A DNA stretch of 64,000 nt. It comes from Sialis fuliginosa (lineage: Eukaryota > Arthropoda > Insecta > Megaloptera > Sialidae). A model generated the notes under the pieces. It was not told where the DNA came from, searched no databases, and was given only the letters and a program-made list of their open reading frames with translations. Shown here one piece after another: positions 23,901 through 38,900 of the stretch (positions are counted from its first letter, which is position 1; every line of letters begins with the position of its first letter). The translations under genes and the position numbers were made by a program. The stretch covers positions 22,701,098-22,765,097 of the forward strand of contig OY540812.1 of the NCBI GenBank assembly GCA_961205875.1, in the 5' to 3' direction.

Positions 23901-26900
23901 TGGTCTGATCTGTAAGAACTCCAGTGGCGTAGCGAGGGGGGGGGGGCAAGGGGGTCTATCATGCCCCGGGCGCCACTTACAGAAGGGCGCCAAATGGCCC
24001 TTAACCTTTTAAACCGCATAGCAAAAACCTAATTTATAAAGAGCTGAAGACCTTTTTTTTTTTAGTCGTGGAAATGTAAAATGTATTTAATAAATAAGAT
24101 TAAATTAAATAAAAACTGAAGACCTTTTTTTTTTTAGTTACACCAATTTCAACTCAGATTTATTATAAAATTATTATTATTTATTATTTTCTTATTTTTG
24201 GGGGCGCCAAAAAGATATCGTACCCCGGGCGCCAATTATGCTTGCTACGCCACTGAAGGACTCCTCTCGCTTTATCAAACATTATGGTCGTTATTAATAA
24301 TTTGTATTATATTTACCTCGTAGAATATCCATGCACTGAACACAGTCTGTAGGCAATTGTATACAACGAGAATATTCCGTAGGTCAAACGGTTTACGATT
24401 TTCCATAAGTCTTGGGCCCAACACCTTGGAGAAGTAAGCGTAGAATAGACATATGCTTAATGTTGGTAACGGACTGGACATCATTGCCCAATCGTTAACA
24501 CGTGGATCTGGAAATAAAAATATATATTCAGAATTTAATAATTTATTATGATTTTTAAAAGATACGGAATTTAGATTGGAATTTCTTTCAAATATTATGT
24601 CAATTACAAGTAATATATACATATATGTGTTTTAGGTGATCAAGGCTATTTATTAAAATTTTTATATTATATCATATATGTATATATTAAACATACATTA
24701 CATACATACAAATTCATAATCTGAATAATTAAATAATAAATTTTTATATCAGATTATACAAAGTTCTGAAAATACTACAACAATTTCAAATTTATTCAAA
24801 TTTGTGATACCATTTTTATTGTCATAAAATAACAAGAAATAAATAATGGGGACCTCCAAAGACGTATTTATACATTTTGAGGCCCCTTTAAAAAAAATTT
24901 TTATTTCCAAAATAATCTTATATAAATAAATAAAAATTATTAAAACGTATTAGGTAAGCTCTCCAGCACCTAATTTTTTTTTTAAATTAACAATATGTTC
25001 CAGCTCCAGATCCCTTCTAATCAGTTGCCTATAATTTGCCTACTATATAACGCATCACTGCCCCTCACAAGGCACCCAGATAGCGCTTCAGGGACCTCCA
25101 AAAATTACTTGCACCCGGGCCTCTTTATAGAGAAAGTAGGCCCTGTTTATTTTTATAGAGTTTGCCGTTTTGGCTAACGAACATCTCATATTGAATGTAC
25201 TAAACAAATATACACGCACATTTACCAAAATAATTGTATGTCGTGAATCGGAGAACATACTTGTCATATCAAACGTATGTGTGTGTGTGTGTGTGTGTTT
25301 TGTAGCACTAGTATTGACGCCTTCTCTGACCTGAATTATCTCACGTCAACTCTATTTAACGGCACACGACCTTCGCCGCCGCGCGCCGCCTTCCTTCTAT
25401 TTCCGATACGCAACATCGGAAGTGCTAAATGTTAATGTGTACTAATTGTGTAATAGGACCTAAGGAGACACAATAACTACTTGTTTGCTTTGCACTAATT
25501 GATCAGAAATCAAAACGATCAACTCCATGAAACAGCTATAAAAGTTGATATACTTATTTATAAGCAAATTTGTATCGATAGTGTGATTTTTCGTTCTTCT
25601 ATTTATTCGAAAAATACGTTAAAAATATCAGTATGAAGAACCATACATGATATCCATATTCCGGCCCGACAACAGAATGGACTAGGGGTACAGTTGTACC
25701 GGGCCCCAGACTTTAGGGCCCCCATTTGATGTAGATAGAGATAAATTAAACAACGAAAGAATCGGGCCCCAACATTTCTGTCGCCTGTCGCCGGGCTTGT
25801 GCATCATATCCCATAATTTCCAAATTAAATTTCCAAAACTACTTAGTACCAAAATCAATAGCCTTCGCCCTCTTTTAGACGAGTATTTGTGAATGAACGA
25901 ATATTTTTGAATCAGACACACACACACATGCACAACCGCCATACGGAGAGCATTTTGAAGGTAATACAATTAACTATTAACTTATTAATTCAATCATGTT
26001 TTATTTCATCATATATGTTTAAACGCGTTTCCCCAAATCGTGTTTTTCAAGAGTTTTGTCAAGAGCCCGTCTAGAATATTTAGAACATCAAGGATTTCTT
26101 GTTTTCTAATTTTTCAGCAGACATATGCTAGGTCAGGACACGAGCTTTTTAAATTTAATTTTTACAGCCCTTTTCAGCTTGAAAAAAACGGTCGAAAACA
26201 ATTTTTTTTGTTAAAACGTCTGCCATTTTGGAAGATTTGGATATTTTAAAAAAATCTTGTATCCTGACCTAGTCAACGTGATAACAATTAAATACATTTT
26301 TTCATTTTTTTTGTTTCAAGAAACCGGAATGGCGAAATCGTGCCACAAAGTCGACTGTGACGTTTTTGCGGAGGCGCGGTCAAGGACGCTCCAAGGTCGC
26401 GATTAAAAAAAAAACAATTATTTCGACGTAATTTTTTTTAAGTTTAAGAGTGTGCTAATAAAATACGGAAAACCGTTTCTCAATATCATGTGTGCAAATC
26501 ATCGTTGAAAATAGGCTCGAAATTTTGGCGCGAAGGTAGACGACTCTCTTAAATTTGTAGTCAAGGTTTAAGATACTGAGATTGAAATGACAAACAGTAG
26601 AATTAGTTGCTTTGGTTTATTAATAAGTTTAAATAGGATCTATTAAAAATAATAAAAAAAATACTTGTTTGTTTTGAACGGTTTGATTTATTGGTTGGTC
26701 CGCTAGTTTTTCTAACGGTCATTCGTCTGTTGTTCTACTTGCAGTAGATTGTATTGCGAAGTTTATTTACCTGATTCTTGTTTCCACGTTTAGTAAATAT
26801 GTTACGTATATATTAGTTATTATCACTGATTTAGTCATATGCCACAGAATACACAAATAACTGTAGCTGTAGATATTATAATACCACATTGATTTTGCAC

Positions 26901-29900
26901 GTTCAAAATCTTAAGAACCGTATTTATCCTTATTTATTGTTTTGTTTTATATAAATTTTATAAATAATAGTCAATCTTCAGAATATTTAGCTAGACAAAA
27001 AAATGCCGGAGTAAATTTTCGATGTATAGAACACGGTAATTTTCTCGATAAAAATGTACTCAGACATTTTTTTCTAGCACGATATTCTCTGACTGGACTA
27101 TAAATTAGAGCTGGGCGCGTGACCCGATACCCACGGCTCGTGCACAGTGTGATTATTATATTATTCCTAAATGGTAATACTAAAAAAATATTGAAGCAAA
27201 AATTACTTCATTCATTTAAATCTACCATTTAGCACCTAACAAATCAATTGTTTCTACAATTAAAAAAGTTATTAACAAATTTCAATATTTAAAATAAAAT
27301 CTAATTTAACAAGCGTTAAAGTGTTAGTTTATTATTTGAAAATCTATTTGAACTATTTAAGACATCAATTAAATTATACATAATTTTTTTTTTAATGAAA
27401 TTTGTTTATATATATATATTTAATTGTTCAAACAATTGATTTGTTGGGGGTGTGATCCATCTCGGCCCATGCTTCTATTGTTCTTGCCGACGAACTACCC
27501 ATCCAGCTTCTCGCAGCTCAACGATACTTATATGTATCAAAATTCGAACTGAGCATACTATGTAACAAAATTCAAATTGCAGACTTCCATAACATATAAG
27601 ACCTATGAAAATGATCTAATGTTCTAATATATACAAGAAGCCTGGAAAAACATTTGGCAAAATTCCTCAAAGGGACGTATTATATTTCTATTCTTCTTTG
27701 ATTCAAAGACCTTTTTACAACATGACAATCTACTTACTCAATTTCTCACTGGACACGGAGACTTTGGAATCCATTTACACCATATCGGCAAGGCATTATC
27801 ACCTGATTGCACTACCTGTCTTGCCCCTGATTCACCCATCCATCGATTACGCTTCTGTTTAAATTATCAAGAAAATATTTGCCATCTATTATAAATAACA
27901 GTTTGTAAATCAAAAATAATGAATCTAATTGACGGGTTTCTGGCACCGTCACATAATGTAATAATTAAAAATTAATAAACGAGAAACGCTCTACTACTCA
28001 TTCAGTAGTAGTTTTTTTTATTATTATTATGTCACTGCGTGGGCCAGATTTAATATTTAAAATAATACATTTATACTTATAATTTATATAGAAAAATATC
28101 GTATCAATAATCAAACACTGAAAATGTGCACTTAAATCTATTGTCAAAATTAAAAGAAGTTATCAAAAAATAAATGTAATTTAATTTAAAAGCTGTGTAT
28201 TCTAAACGGGGTAATTAGTGGCCGTGGATAGGAGTTATTTAATTAACAAGGTCCGACGGCCAACCCCTTTTCCTGAGTGATTAAATGACCAATCCTTCTA
28301 CGTGACGTTATCATTGCATGATAATCAAATTCACTAACGTCCACAGTTGAATGGCTAGACCAGCGGTTATTAAAGTTTTGGGGTTTACGAACTGGTTGAA
28401 TTATTCAAAACTATTGATTGGAGCGTATGTAAGTAATTAACAATTAAAATATGAAAATGAATAGTAGAAAAAATATATATTCGTTCTTAGAATATAAAAC
28501 AAACAAACAAACCATAAAATAAATATTTTTATAGGTAACTACATATATGTACATACATTGTAGATAAGTAAATTTCTGTACAAATATATAATACATACAT
28601 ATGTAGGTATTACGTTGAATGGTTCAAATATCCATCAGAAAAAGGCACGTATACACGAGTTAAAAACTTATAAGGTACTGGTACTAGTTATGGCCACTAT
28701 AAAGAACAAGGTTTACTGTTTTTTTGATTGATTTGCTTCTTTTTTTGTAATTCTCATCTGCTCATGTTACTAATAAAACAAATAACTATATATTTTTATC
28801 AATTTAATTACGAAAGTCCGCAAATAATAATAAATTAATTAATTATACTAATAATTAATTTAAATGCCAATTGTCATCAAATCACACTGTAAGACAGTTA
28901 AATGTCAACAAATATTTCTAATTCAGTACATTTAATTAAAAAATAGCCATTACTGGGGTCATATCCAAGACTGGTGCCCGTACCTTATTATATTTGAAAA
29001 GATCCTCCAATTTTTTATCTCCCTGTTTAGAACCAAAATTTGATTAAAACTTTTTTCCACAACATTGTTAAAAGCAAATGGTTCGTTAAGTGAATGGTCG
29101 TACGTATATAAAATGCAAAAACTCTAACTACAAATTAACCGAACGAAAACAAACCGTTGATTAAGAAAAAGCGAGACTAGACGTGAAGTGAAGCCGTAAA
29201 GCTTTTATCGAAATTTGGGGCAGTCAATATATGTCGCTGATAATCACTATTGTATAACACGTGTCTAACAAACTAATGAAATTACTCGCTCGGAAGAATT
29301 ACGTTTTAAATCAATATCAACACGGCAAAATAATTAACTTTAATGTATTTGCTATTTAATTTAGAAAATTTGATATTTCTCTTTTAAAATTTTCATTAAA
29401 TTGAGTATTTTTCAGTAATTATTTGAAATTTTATTTAACTAATGATTCAAATATTAAAACGGGAATCATAACCTAAGAAACATAATTCCATAAAATTAAT
29501 AAGAAGCACATGAAATAAGGAGATGCAAAGTTATTGTAAATTTATCCTTGCAAAATTGTCAATTTTTGCTTAGTTTTTGAGTTATACTTAAAACATTGAA
29601 AAGTGACTTGTTTACCCCCCCCCCCCCCAAAAAAAACGCAAGGGTGAATTTAGTAGCACTTTGTGATTTTATCATCTGTAGATGTCAAGCAAACATATAA
29701 AACAATAAAAACCCTTTAGCGCAATTGTTCCTTTCTACCTCTAATTAAGCCCCTTATGCTTCATGTAGTCGGCGCCCCTGAACATGATTACACTGAGCGA
29801 GTTTACTAGCAGTTAGTAAACTCGCCGGCTTGTAGCTTGTAAACTCGCTCAATGTAATCGACCCTTTATAAACAGTCAAGTACTAAATTTATTTTATCGA

Positions 29901-32900
29901 TCGTGGATGTTTTCAGCTTTTATCCTGACAGTTATAGAATATATCATAATTCTAGAATAAAAAATACGAACGCATGACAAACAACACAATTTGTAGACAA
30001 TGCCAGTTTACATATATTGTATGGTAACATATGGAATGTTTTCTATGCAAACACGTGTTATTTTCAATATAGAGGATTGCAAAAGATCAAAGATGCAAAC
30101 ATATTTTACTACAGCACAGGTGTTTGATGTAATATCCCCGATATTGTTTATTTATCAATTTGTTTACTTACTTGTATAATGAAAATTTTTTGTGACGACG
30201 CGGCTATTATCCTTAAATATCCTTTTATAAATTATCCAAAATATTTTCGGTTGTGAAATTGTCTACATCGGTAGAATGCCCTGATTAATAGTATATTATA
30301 ATATTAATATAGTGAATATTTATAACAAAGGATTTTAATCTAATACATTTGTATTAATATTTTTTTATTCATTTTTGTACTCCTGCCATGTAGTAACGTA
30401 CAGAACGTTTAACTGGTGACTATTAATTTGCTGATTTTATACTAATGTTGTCATAATTTATAATTTACTTGTAATAACATCGACCACGATTAGTCAAATT
30501 AAGTAACACTTTTGGTTTCATTAGTTTCATATTCAGAGAACGCCTCTGGTATTTTTCGTCTCCTAGTAGTACATCTCATTATACTTTTTTATTCATAGGC
30601 TACACTCTCATTTTCATATAGAGGGCACTGGCAAACGAGCGGGGCAAAAGAGAGGAGGTACTGCAGATTTAGTAATACCGTAAATAGTGACACAGACAGT
30701 ATTGTAACACTTTCACAGAGATTTTGTAATGATCAGTGGCGCACAGTGAAAATTTACATTAAGTAGATCGGAAATGAAGTATGAGATACAAAAAAAAATC
30801 GATTGCACATGCGATTTCTGTCGCATGATTATTTAGAAATGAGAAAAATATAATGTTATGTCCGGTTAACAAACACTTTTAAATGGGATATCAAATCTAT
30901 GACAGTTATCTTGAAGTTTCATGAAGTGTTTAACAAATTTCTCGCACGCGCAGTAAGTTAATACCAACGCGTATTAAAACAGTGGTGATATTATGAAAAT
31001 GTAAAAAATGTTATAATAAATTTATTATTATATCAGTGATTAAAAAAATTATAATTTAATGCTTAATTTTAACAAATTAAAATCCTTTTACGTGAAAATG
31101 CTAACTTCATTCTTTAGCTAGCACACTTGCTCGTAATAAAAAAATGGAAGTTTTAAGATCGTACGAAATTAGCACTAAATGTGCGCTAATTTAGTACACC
31201 ACTTTGGTTGCTTTTTCGACAATGATGAAGCTAGCACGTATGCGCTAAAATACAACTAATCGCTCCAAGGTCGTTTTTTTCGTAGTATTAAATTAGCACT
31301 AAATATGTCGATTGCGATTTCGTTTTCGAGCGATCAAATCAACGCATGTTTGCTAATTTAAGTTTTAAGTCAGCGCCCACTTATGTTTCTTTTCGAATAC
31401 ATTGATAAATAATTGCTTCTGAATTGTCTAATAAGGGTTAAGATTTGTCCTTATTTTACTTGGGTATGCAGGCTTAAATCTTAAGCTGGCACACTCGCTT
31501 GTAATTTTTTTAATAAAAAGTTATACATTTAGCATTAAATAGGCTCTAATTTAGTACTTTTCTTTTATCGATGTGTACTACATTTGTTGTGCTAATTTAA
31601 GGTACCTAACAAATACACCCGCCTCGGGTACAATACTCATCCACAGTAATCATAAACGGAGGTGTGCTTTTATGTTATAGGTGCGTACGTACTCTGTGCG
31701 GGCGTGTATATACTAGCTACGAAATTTAGTGCATTTTTACTTGGATGTTAATTCTATTAATTTAAAAAATACAAACACAACAAATAAAAATAAATTGGGG
31801 AATGAAAATAAAAAAATAAAAACACTATAATAAGAGTGTTAGGATTTTGGTCTGGTTTTGTATAATGATCTTCACATTGATGAATGTAAGAGTGAAATGA
31901 TTGCGGATGCGGCGCCGCTGGCGTTTGGATCGGATCCGCGCGATGCTAAATCGATACCGCGATTGAACAGGCGAAGTGGGTCATCAGACATTCTGTGTCA
32001 CGAGGTTCAGACGCGTGCTTCCGCGTTTTGTAAATACACCGCTGGCATTTTCTCGCGCGTCGTCTTTTTTAATCGCGCGTTGTATATATCGGAACTAGTC
32101 AGGAATAAAAAATCGCTTATTAAATTTAAAAAAAACATTTTTTTCTATTAATTTTTTTTAAATATTCATCTCAACGAAAGCTCAAGAACTATTGATTTTG
32201 TTATATTTTGTACTTACAACAATATAGACTAATGTAGGTAAGTATCGTGTAAGTGTTTTCTGGCAAAACCTCCTTAAACGTTTAAACTTGGGACTTAATA
32301 ACCTCCATTAATGTATATTTCTCCTCTACCCCTACCCCACACATTGTTTTTTGGTTATATTAATAGAAAAAGAGTGATATTTCATATAAAAAATATTAAT
32401 CTTAAACTAACAGTTACAATTATCGTTTATAAAGTTAAAAATAACCTCAAATAATATACATTTAGGGAAGTAAATTGTATACTTTAAGAAAAATTTAAAC
32501 GTTTAAGAAGTATACTTATATTATATAGAAAGTTGTACTAAAAAAAAATATTAACCAGACCTTTGTCGCACCAATTTGCTTTAAAAAAAATTAGGGTTGT
32601 AGTAGTGGCATATATAGACAAACCTACACACGAAGCTGTTTGACGGAAAACTCATAAACAAACGAGAAAAAAATTATGAAATTCCTTTGTAAATTCGCTT
32701 AAACATATGTATCTACGAGTATTTAGTTGAAGTCAAACGCAACACTAGAGGTAACTCGATCGTTAGCGCTACGGGCTGACTAATGTGAATGGCCGGGTTC
32801 GATCCTCGGTGCAATCGATTTGATTTTGGTTTTGATAGGTATATAAGCGAATTTACAGAGGAATTTCATTATTTTTTTTCTCGTTTGTTTATGAGTTTTC

Positions 32901-35900
32901 CGTCAAACGGCTTGGTGTGTAGGTTTGTCTATGCCACTACTACAACCCTAATTTTTTTTTGTGAGTAAAATATTGTTTTCTTAATAGTATTAAAACCTTA
33001 TAGAATGAAAGGAACAATCAATTTGAGTTCTTCGTTTCTCATGAAAAATTGAAAATATTAAATTAATAATATTTTAATTAGGTTTATAAGATTCTTGAAT
33101 GTAGTTCACATTTTATCTTTTATATTTATTGATTTATATAATGCATCTTATGATGCAACAGATTACACCCAGGAACTAAGATAATCACGCAAAAAGTATA
33201 CAAATTATAAAAAAAAATTATTTTAAAAATAATAAGCCGTAGTAATGGTTAAAATTCATTCATATCATTGACCCGCGTTACAAATCATTACCAGCTCGTA
33301 TGTACCCACTTACATTCTTGTGTAATACATTTGGTAATAAACCAATAGAAACTCCCTTTGAAAGTTCTTGCACCATCTTTGTGTAAAGATGCGAAGTCAT
33401 CGACTCCGTAAGCCGAATCGTCGTGCGTCAGACAGAACTAATTTCGTTTTACTTTTCGAGGTCTTTTTATTGTTACTATCAAAAGTGTTTATAATTGTTT
33501 TGAATTACAATGCTTTACAATTAGTATGAAAGTGAAACAAGCGTTAAATTTTATACATCATTAGTGGCGGAATTATAATTTTGCTGCCCAGGGCGTTCTT
33601 CTTTATTTTATTTTTTTACTGTCACTGGAACTAGAGTTGGTTGCGTGAGTAATTTTTGCTCACGATCACGCATAATAATAAAAAAATAAAGTTAAATCAG
33701 CTTAACTTTTGATGTTTGTACTGCCCCTCCCCCAGAAAAAAATCGATTCCTGCGCCAATGAGTCAATGGTCCACAGGTTTTATAGAGAATACAAGTCTAG
33801 CTAATTTCCTGGCCATTCCAATACTTTTAACTGGTTTTGGGTAAATAATAAACTTGAAATTGTGACAGAGTCAAGTCTTGTCTACCATTGGAAAATCGCT
33901 TCCGCAATATTGAGATTTTATTTATTTTTTCAGAACATCCATATACTTCTATCGAGCATGTATTTAATTGGGTGACCTGCTATTGATGAAGCATCCCCAA
34001 AATATCGAAAAGTTTAAACAATTGAAATCAACTTGCATCACAAACTTTAACCCTTTGAGTCCCACCGGGACAATACGTCACACAAACAGATTAAAAATCA
34101 CCTACACTGATTTGCTTCAATGCCGGGATATATATTCCGTTCGGTTTGGTTGGTAAAGACTCATCTGAGAAAAAAATAGTTCGGTACTCAAAGGGTTAAG
34201 AGTCAAACTATTACCTGAACAAATAAGAAATAAAAAATACATCATTTTATGGTTAATTTTAAAAACTAAAGCATAATGAAAGAGTGTTGAATAATATTTT
34301 ATTATTAAACAGTCTAAAGTCTAAAAAACGCCCTTTTACGTTTTGAATCAAAACTAATTGATTGCACGTGTTGGAAATGTATTCGAATACATCGTTGGTG
34401 AAGAAGTAAAAAGTCGTAGTAACAAAATTTATTTGCTTGACATAATATAAAGATTAATATAACGTACATGGCTACCTGGGTTGTTACTAGACTATATTTT
34501 ATTTTAATTGAAATAAATATCGTCACATGTTTCGCTTAAATCGATGACGGGCTTTATGAAAAGAAATGAAATAGTAAATAATTAATTTTGCGAAATTTGG
34601 AGATACGACTATTGACGTTATTATAATTTATACTCGATTTGTCCTTATGGAATTTTCACACAACTCGTTAATCTAGATGTTTACTTATTTCAGTAAAAAT
34701 TACAAGAAGAAATGCTGCCAATTAGTTAGAAAGTTATCATTATCTGGTTACAAAAGAGGATAAGGTAATTAAAGACTTGTAGAAATCTATTTCCTTGTAA
34801 ATGTTAAAAAAACTTCACAGGAAGGGACATTAATTATTATTTTGTATCCCCTTTTGTGTATAATTAGCTGAGCCCGCGGCTTCACTCGCGTGGACTACGA
34901 AATTATTGTTTAGGATTTTTGAAAAATATAGTTGAATTAAGTACAAACACGATTATTTATTATTATAATAATAACTAATCAACGCCTAAATTACGCAAAC
35001 AAAAACGAATCAGAACAAAAAGTACAAATCATTTTTGTTTTGTTTAAATATAAAAGTTAATTATTATTGAAAACAAAATACACAATTGACGATCAAAAGA
35101 CAACGGTCTAGCCGAGGGAGTTCGAATGGCGAATGCGGCACTTGTTCTTCAGTTCGCGCGTTATTAATAATATTTTACCGTATATAACTTATTTAAAAGT
35201 ACGTAGGTTTGCTTTAAAAACTGATAAACTAAAATAAACTTCTTGAATAAATAGTCCTAAGAAAAGAACCAAAGTTGGGGAGCTACTACGTTTAGGTAGT
35301 ACATATACTTAATCAAATGCATTCTACTGTAGTTTCACACTAGCATCACTTTGACATAAATCAAATTAATTGCTTCTTTTTAACCCATTAACGCCCATAA
35401 GAAAACAAAAACATGCAGAAGATTTAAAAAAATGAAATTAGGTATACACATACAATATATTTAACTAAATATTACAACACATTTTTTTTATATTTAGAAA
35501 AAAAATAATGGTGTGTATTCGTGCAAGTAAATTTGGCAGATATGAAGCCTATTTTGTGTGAGACTGCTTTTCTGATATCATTTTTTTTGATAAATTGCAT
35601 TTAAAAATCATGTTATATGTACCTATATTTAAGTTATTCCATATGATTTAAACAAAATTCGAAACCAAATGCTTCAGTTGGATAAAATATATTAGCGTAT
35701 CACATGCCTCTATTTATACACAAATAATTCGCAGCAATTAAAACACGTTTAAACATTCATGAAACTAATAACGTCAACAGATTTTGTTTGATTGATTTTT
35801 AAGGAAATATTGTGAATTAATATCAATAGAAAGCAACAAGAATTATTAAATGTGGTGTACACAAGTGTGTACGGCGGGCATTAATGGGTTAAAGGACTAT

Positions 35901-38900
35901 CCCTAACTAACATATTTTAAGTGTTTATTTTTTTACGTTATATAATATAAAATTATGTACACGGAAATATTTGTATAAAACAGTATTTTATGTTTTCCAA
36001 GGGCTTCGCACATGTATGTTACTGTTAGTGTAAATTGAACATAAATACACAAAAAACAATATATTCCTTTAATACGCACGTGTCCAATTATATTAACAAA
36101 CAGAAATATTCCTATAAAAACATATATACCTACTTATATACACGTAATATATACGTATGTAGACTCACAAGTTACATAATTTATATATTAATAAATATCA
36201 ATGTAACCTTGGAAATTCCGGAAAACTACCGATTATGTAACATCATAAAATAATAAAAACCACATACTATTTTATACACATAGTGATATTAGAGAACCCG
36301 TAGTAAAAGAAGTTTCCATTAAAATTGTATACGAGTTTATTAGGTTTCGTCCCTTGTGTAGAATGGCTGACTGCTGAATGTTCACGCGGCTGATACGCAG
36401 TGTTGCCAGAACGTACTTTTTAGTACGGTTTTCGTACTATTCATGACCCGACCGTACCAAAACCGTACCTCAACTCTGACCGTACCTTTTGCCCCACAAA
36501 GATTTTTACAATCTTTTACTCAGCTTCCACTACGTAAAAAAATAATTAAAAAATAAATGTTTATTATGAATCAAACCAATAAAAATTAAAGTAAAAACGA
36601 AACGTAGCTACCTTAATTTTTTTCGTCTATATCTACTTTTCAGTATTGACAGTTTTTTAACGAAACATGAAGAGTATTCCGGAGGGCGTCAATTAATTAC
36701 TTGATAATTGATGTATTTTAACACAAAATAAAATAAAGAGTAAAATTAAATAAAAAATAATAATTCAAATACATTTCTAACAATTTTAACATTTGTAGTA
36801 TCAGGGGTTGGGGACAGCAAAATGTGACAAAAAAAGTTCTTTAATCACAACAGTTTAAAAACCGTACCTTTTTGTCAAATTTCGTACTATTTTGGTAAGC
36901 CTATCGTACTTTTTAGGGAGTTCATACTGGCAACACTGCTGATACGTACAGTGACACTATAAGACAATTTACGATACTATAAGAGTAGTTTTTATAGTCT
37001 ATCTATATGTAGGTATGTTTCTTATGGATTCTTGTTTAGTCTTCTTTCAAATTTACAATACGTGTAAAGGCCCCAAATATATTTACTTTTATTTGAATGC
37101 GGAGAAATATTAGATTCTCTTTTGGTAGTTATGGTTTTTCTGATAAAAGATCGCTTAAACGGGCAAAGTTAATAATGTTTAATAAACAGTTATTCGGTTC
37201 CCCAGTAGGGGTAAATTAAAATCGTTAAAAGGCTACAATTCTTATCAAATCAATACTTTTTTTTAAAGAACTATTAACAAATTTGAAAATTTAATATCAA
37301 TAATATTTCGAGGAGGAAGGTTCGCCCCCCCCCCCCCCCCCCGTTACTATGCTACTGAAACGAATACAAACTAATTTAATATAATGGGTTATAAACAGCT
37401 AGCAGCAACATTATACTCTTTTTTTTAAATCACTGACAACATTCAAGTACTTATATTTGTATTTTTAACACCACACTAGTATTCAGTAACATTAAACCCT
37501 AGATTAATTCAATTTTTTCTTTGTTGATAGCTGTCAACTGTCGAATTTTTATTTTAACATTAGACTCATATTCAGCAACCTCTAAGACTCTATATGTTCT
37601 CAGAAAAACATGTACTTTTTCAAGTTGACTGCGACATTGACAGCTGTCAACGTCTATTCTATTTAGGACATCAGTTTACGTTTGTTTTGATATAAAATTT
37701 ATAATTAGTCACACAAAATGCTTCATTTAATATTTGTAAAAGGCCATCGATAAGTCCGGATAAACTATCTGTTAAAAGAACACTGTTTATGCTCGGTATT
37801 ATAAAGAATTTGCTTGGCTGCAAATGCAAATTAGCTCCCAGCTAACGCTATCTACTAGGTATTAAATATAAAAGACAATCACAGCATGCGTATTAAGTAG
37901 AAATTAGCGACTTAAAATAAGTGCTAACAAGTGTACCTCATAAAATCAGGGCTGTGGAGTCGGAGTTTTAGTAATTTTGAGTGGAGTCGGAGTCGGTAAA
38001 AAGGTACCGACTCCGACTCCTTTAATTAAATAATGATTTTTTACTTTTTTACACACTTATTATTTTTTGTTTGTTTTGAATTACAATGAATTGAAATTTT
38101 CAATTACGGCCGGAACCAGAATCACCGTAACTATTTTCTCATTAATTTTGATAAGACTTTGTACATTTGTAGTTCAAGGGATATTTATTATTTGTACGTG
38201 CCTAAACAGCTATTGAAGGGGTAAAAACCACCCTCAAAATTTGAATTTTAAATACAAATTTATATGCTATTAATTCATGTTACCTTGGATACAAATGCAA
38301 CTAAATTCAAAAGTTTTATTTCTGACAAATCCCATTGCAATTTTTCATATACATACATATTAAAAATTATTTAAAAAGATATTAAAGAACATGGAAGTCA
38401 TGTATGGTTCTCCGTACCGATATTTTAAATTGTATGCGATTTTCTTAAGAATTAAAAAAAAAATGTAATTATTTATTATTATTTGCAAATTTATTTTAAT
38501 AGAATTTTAGGAAAATTTCTTTTCCATAAATTTCAAATGTTCAATTAATATAAGTAAATTAAAAATTCACGTAATGGCGACGAAATGCTTTGTGCTAGCT
38601 TTTTGTACCATAAAGAGTCGGAGTCGGACAGTAAAAAAATAAAGGAGTCGGAGTCGTAGGTTTTTGTACCGACTCCACAGCCCTGCATAAAATGCATAGC
38701 ATTTACATTATTATACATTTATTACCACTGTTTTAAAATATCGAGCAATTTCATAACAATTTGATATCTCTGAGATAGCGTTAGCTGAGAGCTAATTTGC
38801 ATTTGCAGCCAAGTAAATTCTGTATAACCGGGCATTAGTCATTTTTAACTAATTGTAAATATATTTTGAACAAAACTGATGAAAGTATTTACTAAAGCCT

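Noticed and set aside
32750..32815. A functional tRNA gene
   Set aside because: Only the B box is good; the A box is imperfect and no acceptor stem or full cloverleaf is apparent.
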